This document shows, piece by piece, positions 20,700 through 32,281 of a DNA stretch of 64,000 bases (its first letter is position 1; each line of letters begins with the position of its first letter). The notes under the pieces are model-generated. The model worked only from the letters and a program-made list of their open reading frames with translations, made no database searches and was not told the origin of the DNA. The stretch comes from Pictodentalium vernedei (taxonomy: Eukaryota; Mollusca; Scaphopoda; Dentaliida; Dentaliidae): assembly GCA_031216915.1 (NCBI GenBank), contig CM062296.1, positions 796,459,608-796,523,607 of the forward strand, given 5' to 3'. Both the position numbers and the translations under genes were made by a program.

Positions 20700-21590
20700 A
20701 GATATGAAGAGAGAGAAAAAGCATATTTATGTAAGGCAGCACAAAGTAGACCTGTTTCTCCGGTTATTTTTTTCTGTAAAATTGCATGCGGGCAGGCATT
20801 TTTTTTTGTTTATTTTTTACGTTTGTAATTATTGTTTCCTTATCCTCAGAAGTTCATATACATGGTTTGTTTTATGTTTCAGACATGCAGAATTTAGCCA
20901 ATTCTGTCTTGGCTGAAACCAAACAAGACAGAATTGGTAACATTCCTAGTTGCATTATGAGAAAGTTTGCTTCCTAAAATTTTGATATTATGACATCACT
21001 GTGTGGAGGGATAATCCACAAAATGACATGGGTTGTGGTGTATTTTCTCCATTTTATTGACTTACTTTGTAGATTTATTTGACATAAGGCCCCACAATTT
21101 AGATCTTCTGTTTTTCAGGCCATTTTTGTAAAATTGCACGTGAGCTGGCTGGTTTTTATTTTATTTTTTATTTTGTAATTATTTCTTTGCCATCAAAAGT
21201 CCATGTTTTTGGTTTCTTTTATGTTTTATGCCTCGAAATCCACAGAAGAGCATAGGTGGTGGTGTATTTCATCCCTGGAGTGCAAGAAGGCTTTGCAAAG
21301 CCTTGTTGCACTCAAGGGACAAATCTTTCAATTTTATTAACTTGAATAAAATGTCAGACATAAACCATTTAATTTTTATTTTTGAAAGTTTGCATTGGTT
21401 ATAAAAAGAGAGCAGGCAGCAGCCAAAATGACCATGCATGAGGGCCTGAGAAACCGATTTTAACTTCTTTAGGACTAACTGATTCAATATAAATGTTATA
21501 TATTGAATAATTTCTGGAATGTAAAAGTAATTCTGTGAAATTCTATTGTTTAGGAGCACCCTTTCTGGAGCAAGTACACTTTTCAACCCA
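20700..21590 (-). repeat. Dispersed repeat R1, minus-strand copies
   Basis: Two partial copies (about 20730-20885 and 21060-21590) match, inverted, the repeat at 35208-35880 and 62900-63190. Shared words include 'tttgtaaaattgca', 'taattatttctttgcc', 'ttggttataaaaag' and the short hairpin 'aaggctttgcaaagcctt' near 21290. Between them, 20894-21012 carries the hairpin element R3 ('ccaattctgtcttg' / 'caagacagaattgg'), also seen at 53058. No gene. Confidence 0.5.
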
Positions 21591-21776
21591 AAGTGTTGGT
21601 TTTTGGGGTTTGTTTTTTTTTTATTTGAAAAATACTCTCTCTACTGCTCTTTATAGGTTTTAGTTCAAAAGAAAGTTATTTTGAAAGAATGTTTAAAACA
21701 CAAATTCAGGTCTTTTGCCAGTTGTCACCTATTTTCACTGTGTCAGCATAAATATGTTGACCACTCACTGGACGTT

Positions 21777-23105
21777 TTAGCTTTCCTGACTTTCAGTCAG
21801 GTGAGCTTTAGTGATCACTTACCCCATCTGTCATCCGTGAACATGTTGTTTGCATCTTCTCCTCCAAAACCGCTGAACCGATTTAAGAGAAATTTGAGAT
21901 GATTGTTATGACATGGCATTTTGATTTTGTTCAAATCAAGTTGCCCTGGCCCTCATTAGGGACACGCACAAAAGGTGTGCCTAAATCTTAAAAAATCTTC
22001 TTCTCGTGAACCAGCAGTAGCAGAGACTTGATATTTGGTGTGCTGCTTCCTTTTGAGATGTAGATTCAGACTTGTTTAAGAGATGTTCGAGGGGCTATAT
22101 TTGCCATCATTATGAGAGGGTCAAGGATTTTCGTCCTGCCCAAAATTTCCGCTTTCCAAACTGAGTGGCTGATTTGAACCAAATTTGATATGAGGGCTTA
22201 TTGGGTCATAAGTAATTTTCCTGTTGCCCAATGGGAACTGCAGAGCTAAAAATAGAAAAAAATTAAAATCCCCTTATCTTCAAAACTACGCAACACTGAG
22301 AATTCTTATTTGGTATGAAGCTTCCTTAGGACCAACAGAATGGGATGGTCCAAAAACTTTGCGGTTGGTTTTATCATAGGGTACTTGTTCGGATCTTTTG
22401 AAAAAGTGCTGAGTCAGCATTTTTTAACACCGTAGGTAATGGGAAAAACATTTAAGACTTTTCCCAAACCACTGCTCCAAAAGCTTTCAAATTTCACATA
22501 TAACATCTTTGGAAGATTGTTTCACACGTTTATTGAAACCAAATCCCTGGGTCCATATTTGGGCTCTCTATAGGAGCCCAAATGTTTAAATTAGTGCAGT
22601 ATGAGGAATATTCTTTAAAAATCTTCTTCTTAGGCTGTTTAGTCTTGCATCTTACATCAGTCAGAATCGTTTAATATTTGGTATGCAGCATCCTTTGGGG
22701 GTGAGATTCAAGTTTTTTTCAAGCCAAGTCCCTGGGTTCATATTTGGGCTCACTGTGGGAGCCGGAATTATAACTTAGTTCAAAATGAGGAATTTTCTTT
22801 AAAAATCTTCTTCTTCAGATCCAGAAGTCGGAATGTTTTGATATTTGGTATGCAGCATCCTTAGGGAGGTGAGATAGAGGTTTCTTCAAGCCAAGTCCTT
22901 GGGTTCATATTTGGGCTCCCTGTGGGAGCCCAAATTATAACTTAGTTCAGTATGAGGAATATTCTTTAAAAATCCTCTTCACATCCACCAGTCAGAATCT
23001 TTGATATTTGGTATACAGTATCCTTAGGGAGGAGAGATATAAGTTTGTTAAAGCCAAGTCCCTGGGTTCATATTTGTGCTTCATGTGGGAGCCCAAATTG
23101 TTCCA
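21777..23105 (+). mobile_element. Family A HINE-like element, copy A3, 3'-truncated
   Basis: It starts TTAGCTTTCCTGACT with loop TTC and AGTCAGGTGAGCT, the family 5' hairpin. It then has the family's unique leader and four or five array-type monomers ('agatccagaagtcggaatg', 'tatttgggctc'). The match stops near 23101, 15 bp before the left end of DIRS copy 3, and no continuation was found beyond 33980. Confidence 0.65.
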
Positions 23106-24250
23106 ACATTTCTATATTTTTACACTGTAAACCAATAGCCCAGACTAGCTGGTGCTTAACTCAAAGTTATTAAGGGCCAAACACAAATTTTGAACTCCCC
23201 AATACCCAAAATTTGCTTGCAAAACCGAAAATTATAAGTCCTATCTGGCCCTCCATACATTTACTCTTCGCGCATACGCAGACGTCAGGAAGTGACCGGA
23301 ATTGGCGCCAACATCATTCTTTGTTTGGCCCTAAAAGTCATCAACAATGAAATGACATCTGTGCTTTAAAATCTCCTTTTTTGAGGATGCCAGACACAAA
23401 TCAATGCAAGAATTGGTGGATACAAGGCTGTTATTGGATGAAGGAAGTTTTCAATGGTGGTTTTGGATGTTCAGGGCTGTAACTTTATAATAATTATAAA
23501 ATTATTATATGTTTCCCAATTTCGGGACATATGACTGACGTCATCATTTTTAAAAATGATTATTCCACTGTGTGTTAAATATTCCTTCCCTATCCATCCA
23601 TGAACTCTTCCTGTTAAAGTCTTAAGCTTTTTGGCTGTTTTTGTTGAATTTTTTTATTAAATTTCTTGGGAGTTTAACATTTATTACAGAATATTATTCT
23701 GTTTCTTCCCCAGGGTTACGTCCTCACCCTAGCGGTGTTAGGCCGTTTAGTCTTGCATCTTCTATCCAATGTATGTTGTTAGCTCACCGAAGGGAGCTTA
23801 ACTTATCACTTGCTGTCCGTCGTCGTCGTCCATCGTGAACTTTACATTATCGACTTCTCCTCACAAACTACTTGACCAAATTGAACCAAATTTTGTGTGC
23901 ATGTTTCTTATCTTATGTCAATTCAAGTTTGTACAAATAAATCTGCCACGCCCACAGGGGGCACCAGAAGGGGCATACCTCTGACAGCAAAAAATCTTCT
24001 ACAGATCCACCAGTCAGAATCTTTTCATATTTGTTATACAACATCTCTGGGTGGGTGGGTGGGGGGGGGGGGGGGGGAGGAGGGGGGGAGGCGTTAGATT
24101 CAAGTTTGTTCAAATCGATTCCCTGGGTTAAGATTTGGGCTCTCTATTGGAGCCTAAAGTTTAACTTGATGCAATTTGAGGAAATTTCTTCAAAAATCTT
24201 CTTCGGATCCACCAGTCAGAATCCTTTCATATTTTGTATACAACATCTCT

Positions 24251-24251
24251 A

Positions 24252-24284
<33 letters not shown>
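24251..24284 (+). repeat. G-tract of more than 30 bases in the A4 array
   Basis: A long pure G-run in the monomer position that reads 'tctctaggggg' in neighbouring units. Similar expansions lie at about 24061-24090, 24924-24950 and, in copy A2, about 59596-59620. Lengths may be assembly-dependent. Confidence 0.75.
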
Positions 24285-24287
<3 letters not shown>

Positions 24288-26110
24288 GATTCAAGTTTGT
24301 TCAAATCGGGTCCCGGAGTTAGATTTGGGCTCTCCATTGGAACCCAAAGTTTAACTTGGTGCAATTTAAGGAAATTTCTTTAAAAATTTTCTTCTTCAGA
24401 TCGGCCACTCAGAATCTTTTCATGTTTGGTATACAACATCTATAGGGGTGTCAGATTCAAGTTTGTTGAAATTGAGTCCCTATGGGAGCCCAAATTTGAA
24501 CTTTGTGCAATGCGTGGAATATTCTTTAAAAATCTTCTTCAGATTCAGTAGTCAGAATCCTCTCATATTTGGTATGCATCATCTCTAGGGGGGGGGCAGA
24601 TTCAAGCCTGTTCAAATTGAGTTTCTCGGTTAATATTTGGATTCCCTATGGGAACCTGAATTTTAACTTTGTGCAATATGAGAAAATTTCTTTAAAAATC
24701 GTCTTCTTCAGATCCGCCAGTCAGAATCCTTTCATATTTGGTATACAACTTCTCTTGGGGGATCAGATTCAAGTTTGTTCAAATCGGGTCCCGAAGTTAG
24801 TATTTGGGCTCTCTATTGGAACCCAAAGTATAACTTTGTGCAATTTGAGGAAATTTCTTTAAAAATCTTCTTCAGATCGGCCACTCAGAATCTTTTCATG
24901 TTTGGTATACAACATCTATAGGGTGGGGGGGGGGGGGGGGGGGGGGGGGGTGCAGATTCAAGTTTGTTGAAATTGAGTTGCTGGGTTAATATTTGGGCTC
25001 CCTATGGTGCAATGTGTGGAATATTCTTTAAAAATCTTCTTCAGATTCAGTAGTCAGAATCCTCTCATATTTGGTATGCATCATCTCTAGGGGGGTCAGA
25101 TTCAAGCCTGTTCAAATTGAGTTTCTCGGTTAATATTTGGAATCCCTATGGGAACCTGAATTTTAACTTTGTGCAATATGAGAAAATTTCTTTAAAAATC
25201 GTCTTCTTCAGATCCACCAGTCAGAATCCTTTCATATTTGGTATACAACATCTCTAGGGGGATCAGATTCAAGTTTGTTCAAATCGGGTCCCGAAGTTAG
25301 TATTTGGCTCTCTATTGGAACCCAAAGTATAACTTTGTGCAATTTGAGGAAATTTCTTTAAAAATCTTCTTCAGATCGGCCACTCAGAATCTTTTCATGT
25401 TTGGTATACAACATCTATAGGGGGGGGGTGCAGATTCAAGTTTGTTGAAATTGAGTCGCTGGGTTAATATTTGGGCTCCCTATGGTGCAATGCGTGGAAT
25501 ATTCTTTAAAAATCTTCTTCAGATTCAGTAGTCAGAATCCTCTCATATTTGGTATGCATCATCTCTAGGGGGGTCAGATTCAAGTCTGTTCAAATCGAGT
25601 TTCTCAGTTAATATTTGGGTTCCGTATGGGAGCCTGAATTTTAACTTAGTGCAATATGAGAAAATTTCTTTAAAAATCTTTTTCTTCAGATCCTCCAGTC
25701 AGAATCCTTTAACATTTGGTATGCATCATCTCTAGGAGGGGTCAGATTCAAGTTTGTTCAAATTGGGTCCCTGGGTTGAAAATTTTGAGTTTAGGTCAAA
25801 CTTAGAAATTTTTTACCAAAATTTGAGAAAAAAATTTTTTATTTGGAATTTTTTATGCATTTTGTTCAATTTTGAGATGAAACCCACCCCCCCCCCCGCC
25901 ACCCCCCAAAGTTTTAGCCTGAAAATTTTGGGTCAGGTTCTGACTCCAAAATTTTGGACCAAAATTCAGAATTTTTTTTTTTTATTTTTTATACGTTTTT
26001 TGTTCAATTTTGAAAAAAAGAAATTTTTTAGCCTGAAAATTTTGGGTCCGGTTCAGACTTGGAAATTTTTGATGAAAATTTGGAAATAAAAATTTGTTTT
26101 TTATGCATTT

Positions 26111-27938
26111 TTAGCTCAACTTTGGCGAAGCCAAATTTGAGCTTATGCCATGGCCCGTCGTCCATCGTCTGTCTGGCCGTCTGTCCGTCAACAATTGGAT
26201 ACGGCTCGGGCTAGAGGCCGTATTTATGAACCAATCTTTACGAAACTTCTTGGGTACCTTTGTTATGACCGTGGGACGAGAACGAGTGTTTTGGGGTTTG
26301 GTCCAAAATTCAAGATGGCTGCCAGCCGCCATTTTGTACCGACGATGCAGAAAACTGTTTTTTGTACAGAACTTCCATGTGAAAGCTATGATTTGAATAA
26401 TTTTTTGTATGAATGTTTAGTACCATGGGATACATCACATATAATACGGGTTTTTTTCTCGTGCGTAAATTAAGCAAATTAGACTAACTTTGATGTTTTT
26501 TGGTGTTACTTTCAGCACTGTAAGTGCAAATGCCAATACGGCTCGGGCTAGAGGCCGTATTTATGAACCGATCTTTACGAAATTCCTTGGGTACCTTTGT
26601 TATCACCGTGGGACGAGAACGAGTGTTTTGGGGTCCGGTCCGAAATTCAAGATGGCCGATGGCAGCCATTTTGTACAAAATTTGGTGCAATCATATTTTT
26701 GCACAGAACTTCCATATGAAAGCGCTGATTTGAATAATTTTTTGTGTGAATGTTTAGTACCATGGGAGACATCACATATAATACAGGTTTTTTTCTCGTG
26801 CAGAAATTATGCAAATTAGATGAACTTTGATTTTTTTCAGTGCTACTTACACACAGTAAGTACACATGTCAATACGGCTCGGGCTAGAGTCTGTATTTAT
26901 GAACCGATCTTCACAAAACGTCTTGGGTACCTTTGTTATCACCTTGGGATGAGAACGAGTGTTTCTGGGTGCGGTCCAAAATTCAAGATGGCTGCCAGTG
27001 GCCATTTTGTACCGAAATTAGGTCTAATCAGTTTTTTGTACACAACTTCTATATACGGCTCAGGCTAGAGGCCGTATTTATGAACCGATCTTTACGAAAC
27101 TTCTTGGGTACCTTTGTTATCACCGTGGGATGAGAACGAGTGTTTTTGGGTGTGGACCAAAATTCAAGATGGCCACCAGCAGCCATTTTGTACCAAAATT
27201 AGTGCAATCAGTCTTTTGTGCGTGCAGAACTTCTGTATGAAAGTTCTGATTTGAAAATATTTTTGTATGAATGTTTAGTAACATGGAATACATCACATAT
27301 AGTACGGGTTTTTTTCTCGTGCAGAAATTATGCAAATTAGATGAACTTTGATTTATTCAGTGCTACTTATACACTGTAAGTGCACATGTCAATACGGCTC
27401 AGGCTAGAGGCTGTATTTATGAACCGATCTTCACAAAACTTCTTGGGTACCTTTGTTATCTCCTTGGGACGAGAACGAGTCCAGAATTTTAAGATGGCTG
27501 CCAGTGGCCATTTTGTACCGAAATTAGGTCCAATCAGTTTTTTGTCACAACTTCTACACATCTGATATTTGTGAACTGATCTTCACGAAACGTCTTGGGT
27601 ACCTTTGTTTTCACCTTGGGACAGGAATGGGTGTGTTTTGGGGTGCCTTTGTTATCACTGTGCTATGAGAACAAATATTTTGGGGTTCAGGCAGACCCAC
27701 TCTTGGACTCAAAGATTTTTTTCTAGTTTAGCATCTGACTGTCACCCACCTTTACAATACTTTACCTATACATTTGTTACAGGCAACGGTCAGTATTTAT
27801 GTACAGACTGTTACAATACTTTATATGTACCTTTGTTATCAGGTCATTACCTAGATGTTTGTCATTGCTGTATCACATACTATACATGTACTTGTCTTTG
27901 TCTTGACAAGTTGAGCTACAGTCTCATTGACACTTTCA
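26111..27938 (+). mobile_element. HINE-like element, family C, copy C1
   Basis: It starts TTAGCTCAACTTTGGC, loop GAA, GCCAAATTTGAGCT. Near the 3' end, AAGTTGAGCT is the exact inverse of the 5' tip AGCTCAACTT, followed by a hairpin of the type AGTGTCATTGACACT and the tail TTCA. The interior is a tandem array with a period of about 337 bp ('ggctcgggctagaggccg' at about 26203, 26540, 26876, then a 181-bp step and another about 339-bp step). The host array monomers at 25854 and 28027 ('atgcattttgttcaat') give the unoccupied sequence and show insertion between Ts without duplication. No coding capacity. Confidence 0.72.
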
Positions 27939-28765
27939 TGTTCAATTTGGAGATAAAAAAAAAAAAAATTTCGTATCAGGTTTGGACTCTGAAATTTTGG
28001 ACCAAAATTCAGACATTTTGGGGGGATTTTTATGCATTTTGTTCAATTTTGAGATGGAAAAAAAAAATTTACAGCCTGAAAATTTTGGGACCTGTTCCGA
28101 CTTGTTTTTAAAATCTTCTTCAGACCATGTGGTCACAATGCTTTTATATTTGGTATACAACATCTCTAGGAGGGTTAGATTCAAGTTTGTTCAATCCTAG
28201 TCCATGGGTTGATATTTGGGCTCCCTATGGGAGCCGAAATTTTAACTTAGTACAATATAAGAAAATTCCTTCAAAAATCTTCTTCAGATCCACCAGTCAG
28301 AATCCTTTCATATTTGGTATACAACATCTCTTGGAGGTTAAGACTCAAGTTTGTTCAAACCTGGTCCCGGGGTTTTTAATTTGGGCTACCTATGGGAGCC
28401 TGATTTTTAACTGAGTGCAATATGAGGGAATTTCTTTTAAAATCTTCTTCTTCAGATCCATCAGTCAGAATTCTTTCCTATTTGGTATATGACATCTCAA
28501 AGGGGATCAGATTCAAGTTTGTTCAGTTTGAGTCCTTGGCTTAATATTTGGGCTCTGTGGGAAAGGGTGGGGTGGGGAGGAGGGGCATGTTACGTTCAAG
28601 TTTGTTCAAATCCTTTCCTTAGTGTTTTTCCATAAAATTTGCCTCTCATGACTTCATTCCTTTGTAGTGTTGATGAACCATGTCTAACTGAATGTGACCC
28701 CAAATACTTCTTTGAACCACTTTGGCCGGTGAATGATTAAGACCCCTTGGGGCCTCTTGTTTTGA

Positions 28766-28990
28766 GAAACTTGCACAAGCCGGAGCATATGTCCGCCCTC
28801 CACTCATGACGCTCTGTTTAGTCTGCAGCCGGGGTCGGTTTCAGTCAAGGCTTTCTCCGCTATGTTTCACAAGGCCGAAATGAAAGTTTCTGGTTGGAAA
28901 CTTGCACAAGACGGAGCATATCTCTGCCGGCCACTCGGGACGCTCCGTCTGGTCTGCAGCCGGGGTTGGCTTCAGTCACGGCTTCCTCCG
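28766..28990 (+). repeat. Short tandem duplication in DIRS copy 3
   Basis: 'gaaacttgcacaag(c/a)cggagc' at about 28765 and again at about 28899, followed in both by 'ggtctgcagccgggg' type words: a unit of about 130 bp present twice in the region that corresponds to the duplicated part of copies 4 and 5. Confidence 0.65.
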
Positions 28991-30539
28991 CTACATTATT
29001 TAAGCACACACTAGCTACATGACTTCAGATATCCAGCCTGCCACACAAAGAAGGATCCACTCTTTGCCCGTGAAGTCGGACCATCCAGTAGCTAGGAAGA
29101 CGATGCCTTGATCATCGGGACGCTCGGAGAAAGGATCCGTTTTCGACACACCATCCCAGGAGTAACATGCAGCTAAGGAAAGGAAATCTGCTGCTCCTCA
29201 GGCCTCTATGATGGACTTGCTGTCACAGATTGCACAGCTAATCACAGCATCCCAGCAAGTGCAGATGCAGCCTCCCTCAAACTCAGAATCTGAGCTGTCA
29301 GATGGATCGGTCCAGTCATCTGTTCATGCAGATGCAATGAACCGAGATTCTCTCGGATGGTTAAAGGGATAAGGAAGAGGATTAACCTTCCCTTTCGGAA
29401 CAGTACATGGTTGCGATGGCTTTCATCCATTAATACTACCCTGCTTTTGTTCCGCCGAATCAGAATGCTGCGACGACAAGAGAGAAACCGCTGGTGTCAT
29501 TAGGCACAGACTTTATCCGTTCAGAGGAGGAAGTCCTTTCTTTTTCGGTTCAGTTTATGCAGGTATCACAGGCCTTCGGCCATATAGATGACGCCATATT
29601 TATCCTCTTGAGTGCGAGGAAGAAGGCAGTTTCTTATCTTCATCTTCCGTATACATACCATTTTTTAAATGGTCGGGGAAGATGTTCAGAGAGTTCTTCT
29701 GCGTTTGGATGAGCAGGCCGGGGATCTAGAGGTATCCTTACCTGTATCATTCACTATTCACTTAGTCGCAATTGAGACGGCAATTTCTTCAAATAGAGCG
29801 AATTTGGACGTTATGTTTTATGCAGATCACCTTACGAGAGCGATGGTGCAACATCTCAAGGGAAAGGAATTTCGTCATCACTGATAAGATGACAAAGTGA
29901 AAAGCTCCATCCGAGTCGCTCCGATTTCCGGACATTTTATTTTCGACGACTAGCTTTCATTAGTCTATGAACAGGCTACTAAGAAAGCGTCTAGCTATAG
30001 CGCTCTGTTTCTGGAAGTCGGCATATCAACGACCCACTTCAGCAGACAAGAGTAAAGGAGGGCGTTCCTGACAAGAATCGTCAAAAGGAAACTCCTCACG
30101 AGGGTACAAGAAACCCTCTTATAATTACTCTGGAGGTCATCAGTATAGCGACTCGGGACTATAGGTCAGATGCTCATAGGCAGACGAGATGAGTTTTTTT
30201 GCAGGGAGGACATGGTTCCTCCTCACGTAAGACTCGCAGGTCATACAGGTGATGGTTTAGACCTCTATTGCTGGCCAGTTGGTGGAAGGTTTTCAAGTTT
30301 CGCAAAAAACTTGTTAACAATCACGGAAGGTCAGTGGATGAGAAGTGTAGTCTCGGACGGCTTACGGCTATCATTCCGAGCAAAAACCCCACTAACAAAT
30401 TGTCCGCGTTGGAGAAATCTTCCATCAAATTCTTGCATAAGGGAGTTTCTCCTCCTGGAGGAATAAACTCTCTTATCAAAGGAAGCATTAGAGATTGTCG
30501 AGAATCAGGATTCTCAAGATTTTTACATTCATCTGTTCC

Positions 30540-31900
30540 TCATGTCGAAGCAAGATGGCTCATTCCGACTGGTAATAGACTTGAGCTGGATAACAAGCTT
30601 ATCATGGCTACAAATATTTATTTATGGAGACCATTCAGTCGGTAAAAGCGAGCGTTCGAGTGATCGACTATGTGGCAAGCATAGATCTAAGGATGCATAC
30701 TTTCATGCCCTAGTATATCCGGCATTCTAAAAGTACCTGCGGTTCGCTGTACAAGGGAAGGTGTATCATTTCAGAGCAATATGCTTTGGTCTGAACCTCA
30801 CAGGCCCCCCCGGGCGTTCTCTCGAATAATGAACTCAGTAATGTCATACTTATGAGCTCATTCGTCTGCGGTAATGTCGGCTTACTTGGACGTCCTTCTA
30901 CAGGGATATGGCAAGAGAATGATTCTTCAGAACGATGTTCAGAGTCTGCTTCTATTACTCTGACATCTCGGTTTCATCGTAAATGAGAAAAAGTCAGATC
31001 TAGCTCTGTACAAGTCATCTTCACTTGGGAATGAGCTTTGAGACTCACAACAATCTGGTTCATCTGCCGTTACTCAGAGGGAAGTTAGTCAGTTGTTATG
31101 CTCGCTTTTGTCTACACTCAGACGCATTAATAGTGAGGGAATTGATGCGACTGTTGAAGCTGTGCAGAGCAGCTGTGAATGTCCTTCCAATGGGCCGCCT
31201 ACGAGCACGTCCCCTCCAGATATTCTCTACTCAGAACTGGAGTGTGAAGGTGCTTTCGCTTGAACCAGTATTGTTTTAACGTACCTAGCGAAACAAGGGT
31301 TCAGATTTGGGTAGATCTTCAGTGGTTAACTCGGGAGTTCTGCTGCAACTGCCGGATCTGGCTTTCACGATTATGACGGATGCGAGTCAGATGGGTTGAG
31401 CCATGACCCTAAGTTCCACAGACTTGAAGTGTCATTGTCTTTGGGACCCTTGGTTCAAGGAGAGACACATAAACATCAAAGAGATGATTTCAATATGGCT
31501 AGCGCTACAACATTGGATTCACATAATAACAGACGTCCATGTTCAGATTTGGTTGAACAACTTGACAGTAGTAGCATTCATCGGGAACCAGGGCAGCACC
31601 CATTCTTTTCCGTTATGCCAACTAACGGAGAAGATTTTCTTACACGTCATGAATTATCATGTTCAACTTTCTATCCGTCACATTCCGGGTCATCTGAACG
31701 TACGACCAGACTCGCTCTCTCGGAAAGGTCGCCTGTTGCAATTGGAGTGGATGCTCAACAAGCGAGTATTTGGGCAGATTTGCTACCAGAGGGATCGCCC
31801 CATGATAGATTTGTTTGCGACGCCCCAGGACAATCAGTTCCTGTCGTTCGTGTTGCCATGCCAGACCATCGAGCGTATGCAGTAGACACTCTTTCGATCT
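30540..31900 (+). pseudogene. RT-RNase H traces of DIRS copy 3 (fossil)
   Basis: Scattered translated stretches match the family: FRLVIDLSW and KDAYFHALVY (RT), MGRLRARPLQIF, then INIKEMISIWLALQHW, VVAFIGNQGSTHSFPL, IRHIPGHLNVRPDSLSRKG and IDLFATPQDNQF (RNase H and the DIRS C-terminal extension). The order matches copy 2. The region is broken in many places. Confidence 0.75.
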
Positions 31901-32254
31901 CATGAGGATGAATGATAGGATATGTATGTGTATCCTCCAATTCAGTTGATTCAGTAAATTATGTTTAAGATCAAACAGTCTCGTTGTGAATCCTATTAGT
32001 AGCACCTCTGTCATCACAGAAACCTTGGATCAGTCTTCCCAGGTGTCTGTTATGGGATGTTCCCCGGAAGCTTCCTCCACGAAAGGACCTTCTTTATCAG
32101 GGGAAGTTTTTGTTCTTCACGCCCTTCTCCGCCCATAGTGGCATAATGGAGTCGGTTAGTCATGAGGGAACCATTGCGGTTCCTATATTATGTTATGACC
32201 AACACAAGAACGATTAAAGTAATGTGGGTGAGGGGGGTTCGATATGACTTTGAA

Positions 32255-32281
32255 TCCCCCCCCCCCCCCCCCCCCCCCCCC
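32255..32281 (+). repeat. C-tract in DIRS copy 3
   Basis: A run of more than 20 Cs. A G-run of about 15 lies at about 33176-33192. Both are in the 3' part of the old DIRS copy, where its relatives also carry G-rich tracts. Confidence 0.7.

Larger units (their letters stand above)
23779..28759 (+). mobile_element. Family A HINE-like element, copy A4, expanded and nested
   Basis: It starts TTAGCTCACC at 23779 with a shortened hairpin and ends with AGACCCCTTGGGGCCT plus CTTG. The interior holds many array monomers ('cagtcagaatc', 'tcatatttggtat', 'gattcaagtttgttcaaat') and a second array type near 25770-26100 and 27950-28100 ('cctgaaaattttggg'). Several monomers carry long G-runs at the same position. 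A family C element (26111-27938) is inserted in it. It interrupts DIRS copy 3, so it is younger than that copy. Confidence 0.7.

Noticed and set aside
20644-20977. Open frames near 20.7 kb
   Set aside because: They overlap dispersed repeat R1 and the R3 hairpin, which recur elsewhere without frame conservation.
26145-27565. Open frames with recurrent 'NFLGTFV' and 'FMNRSL' text
   Set aside because: These are array units of family C read in several frames; there is no start, splice or family support.
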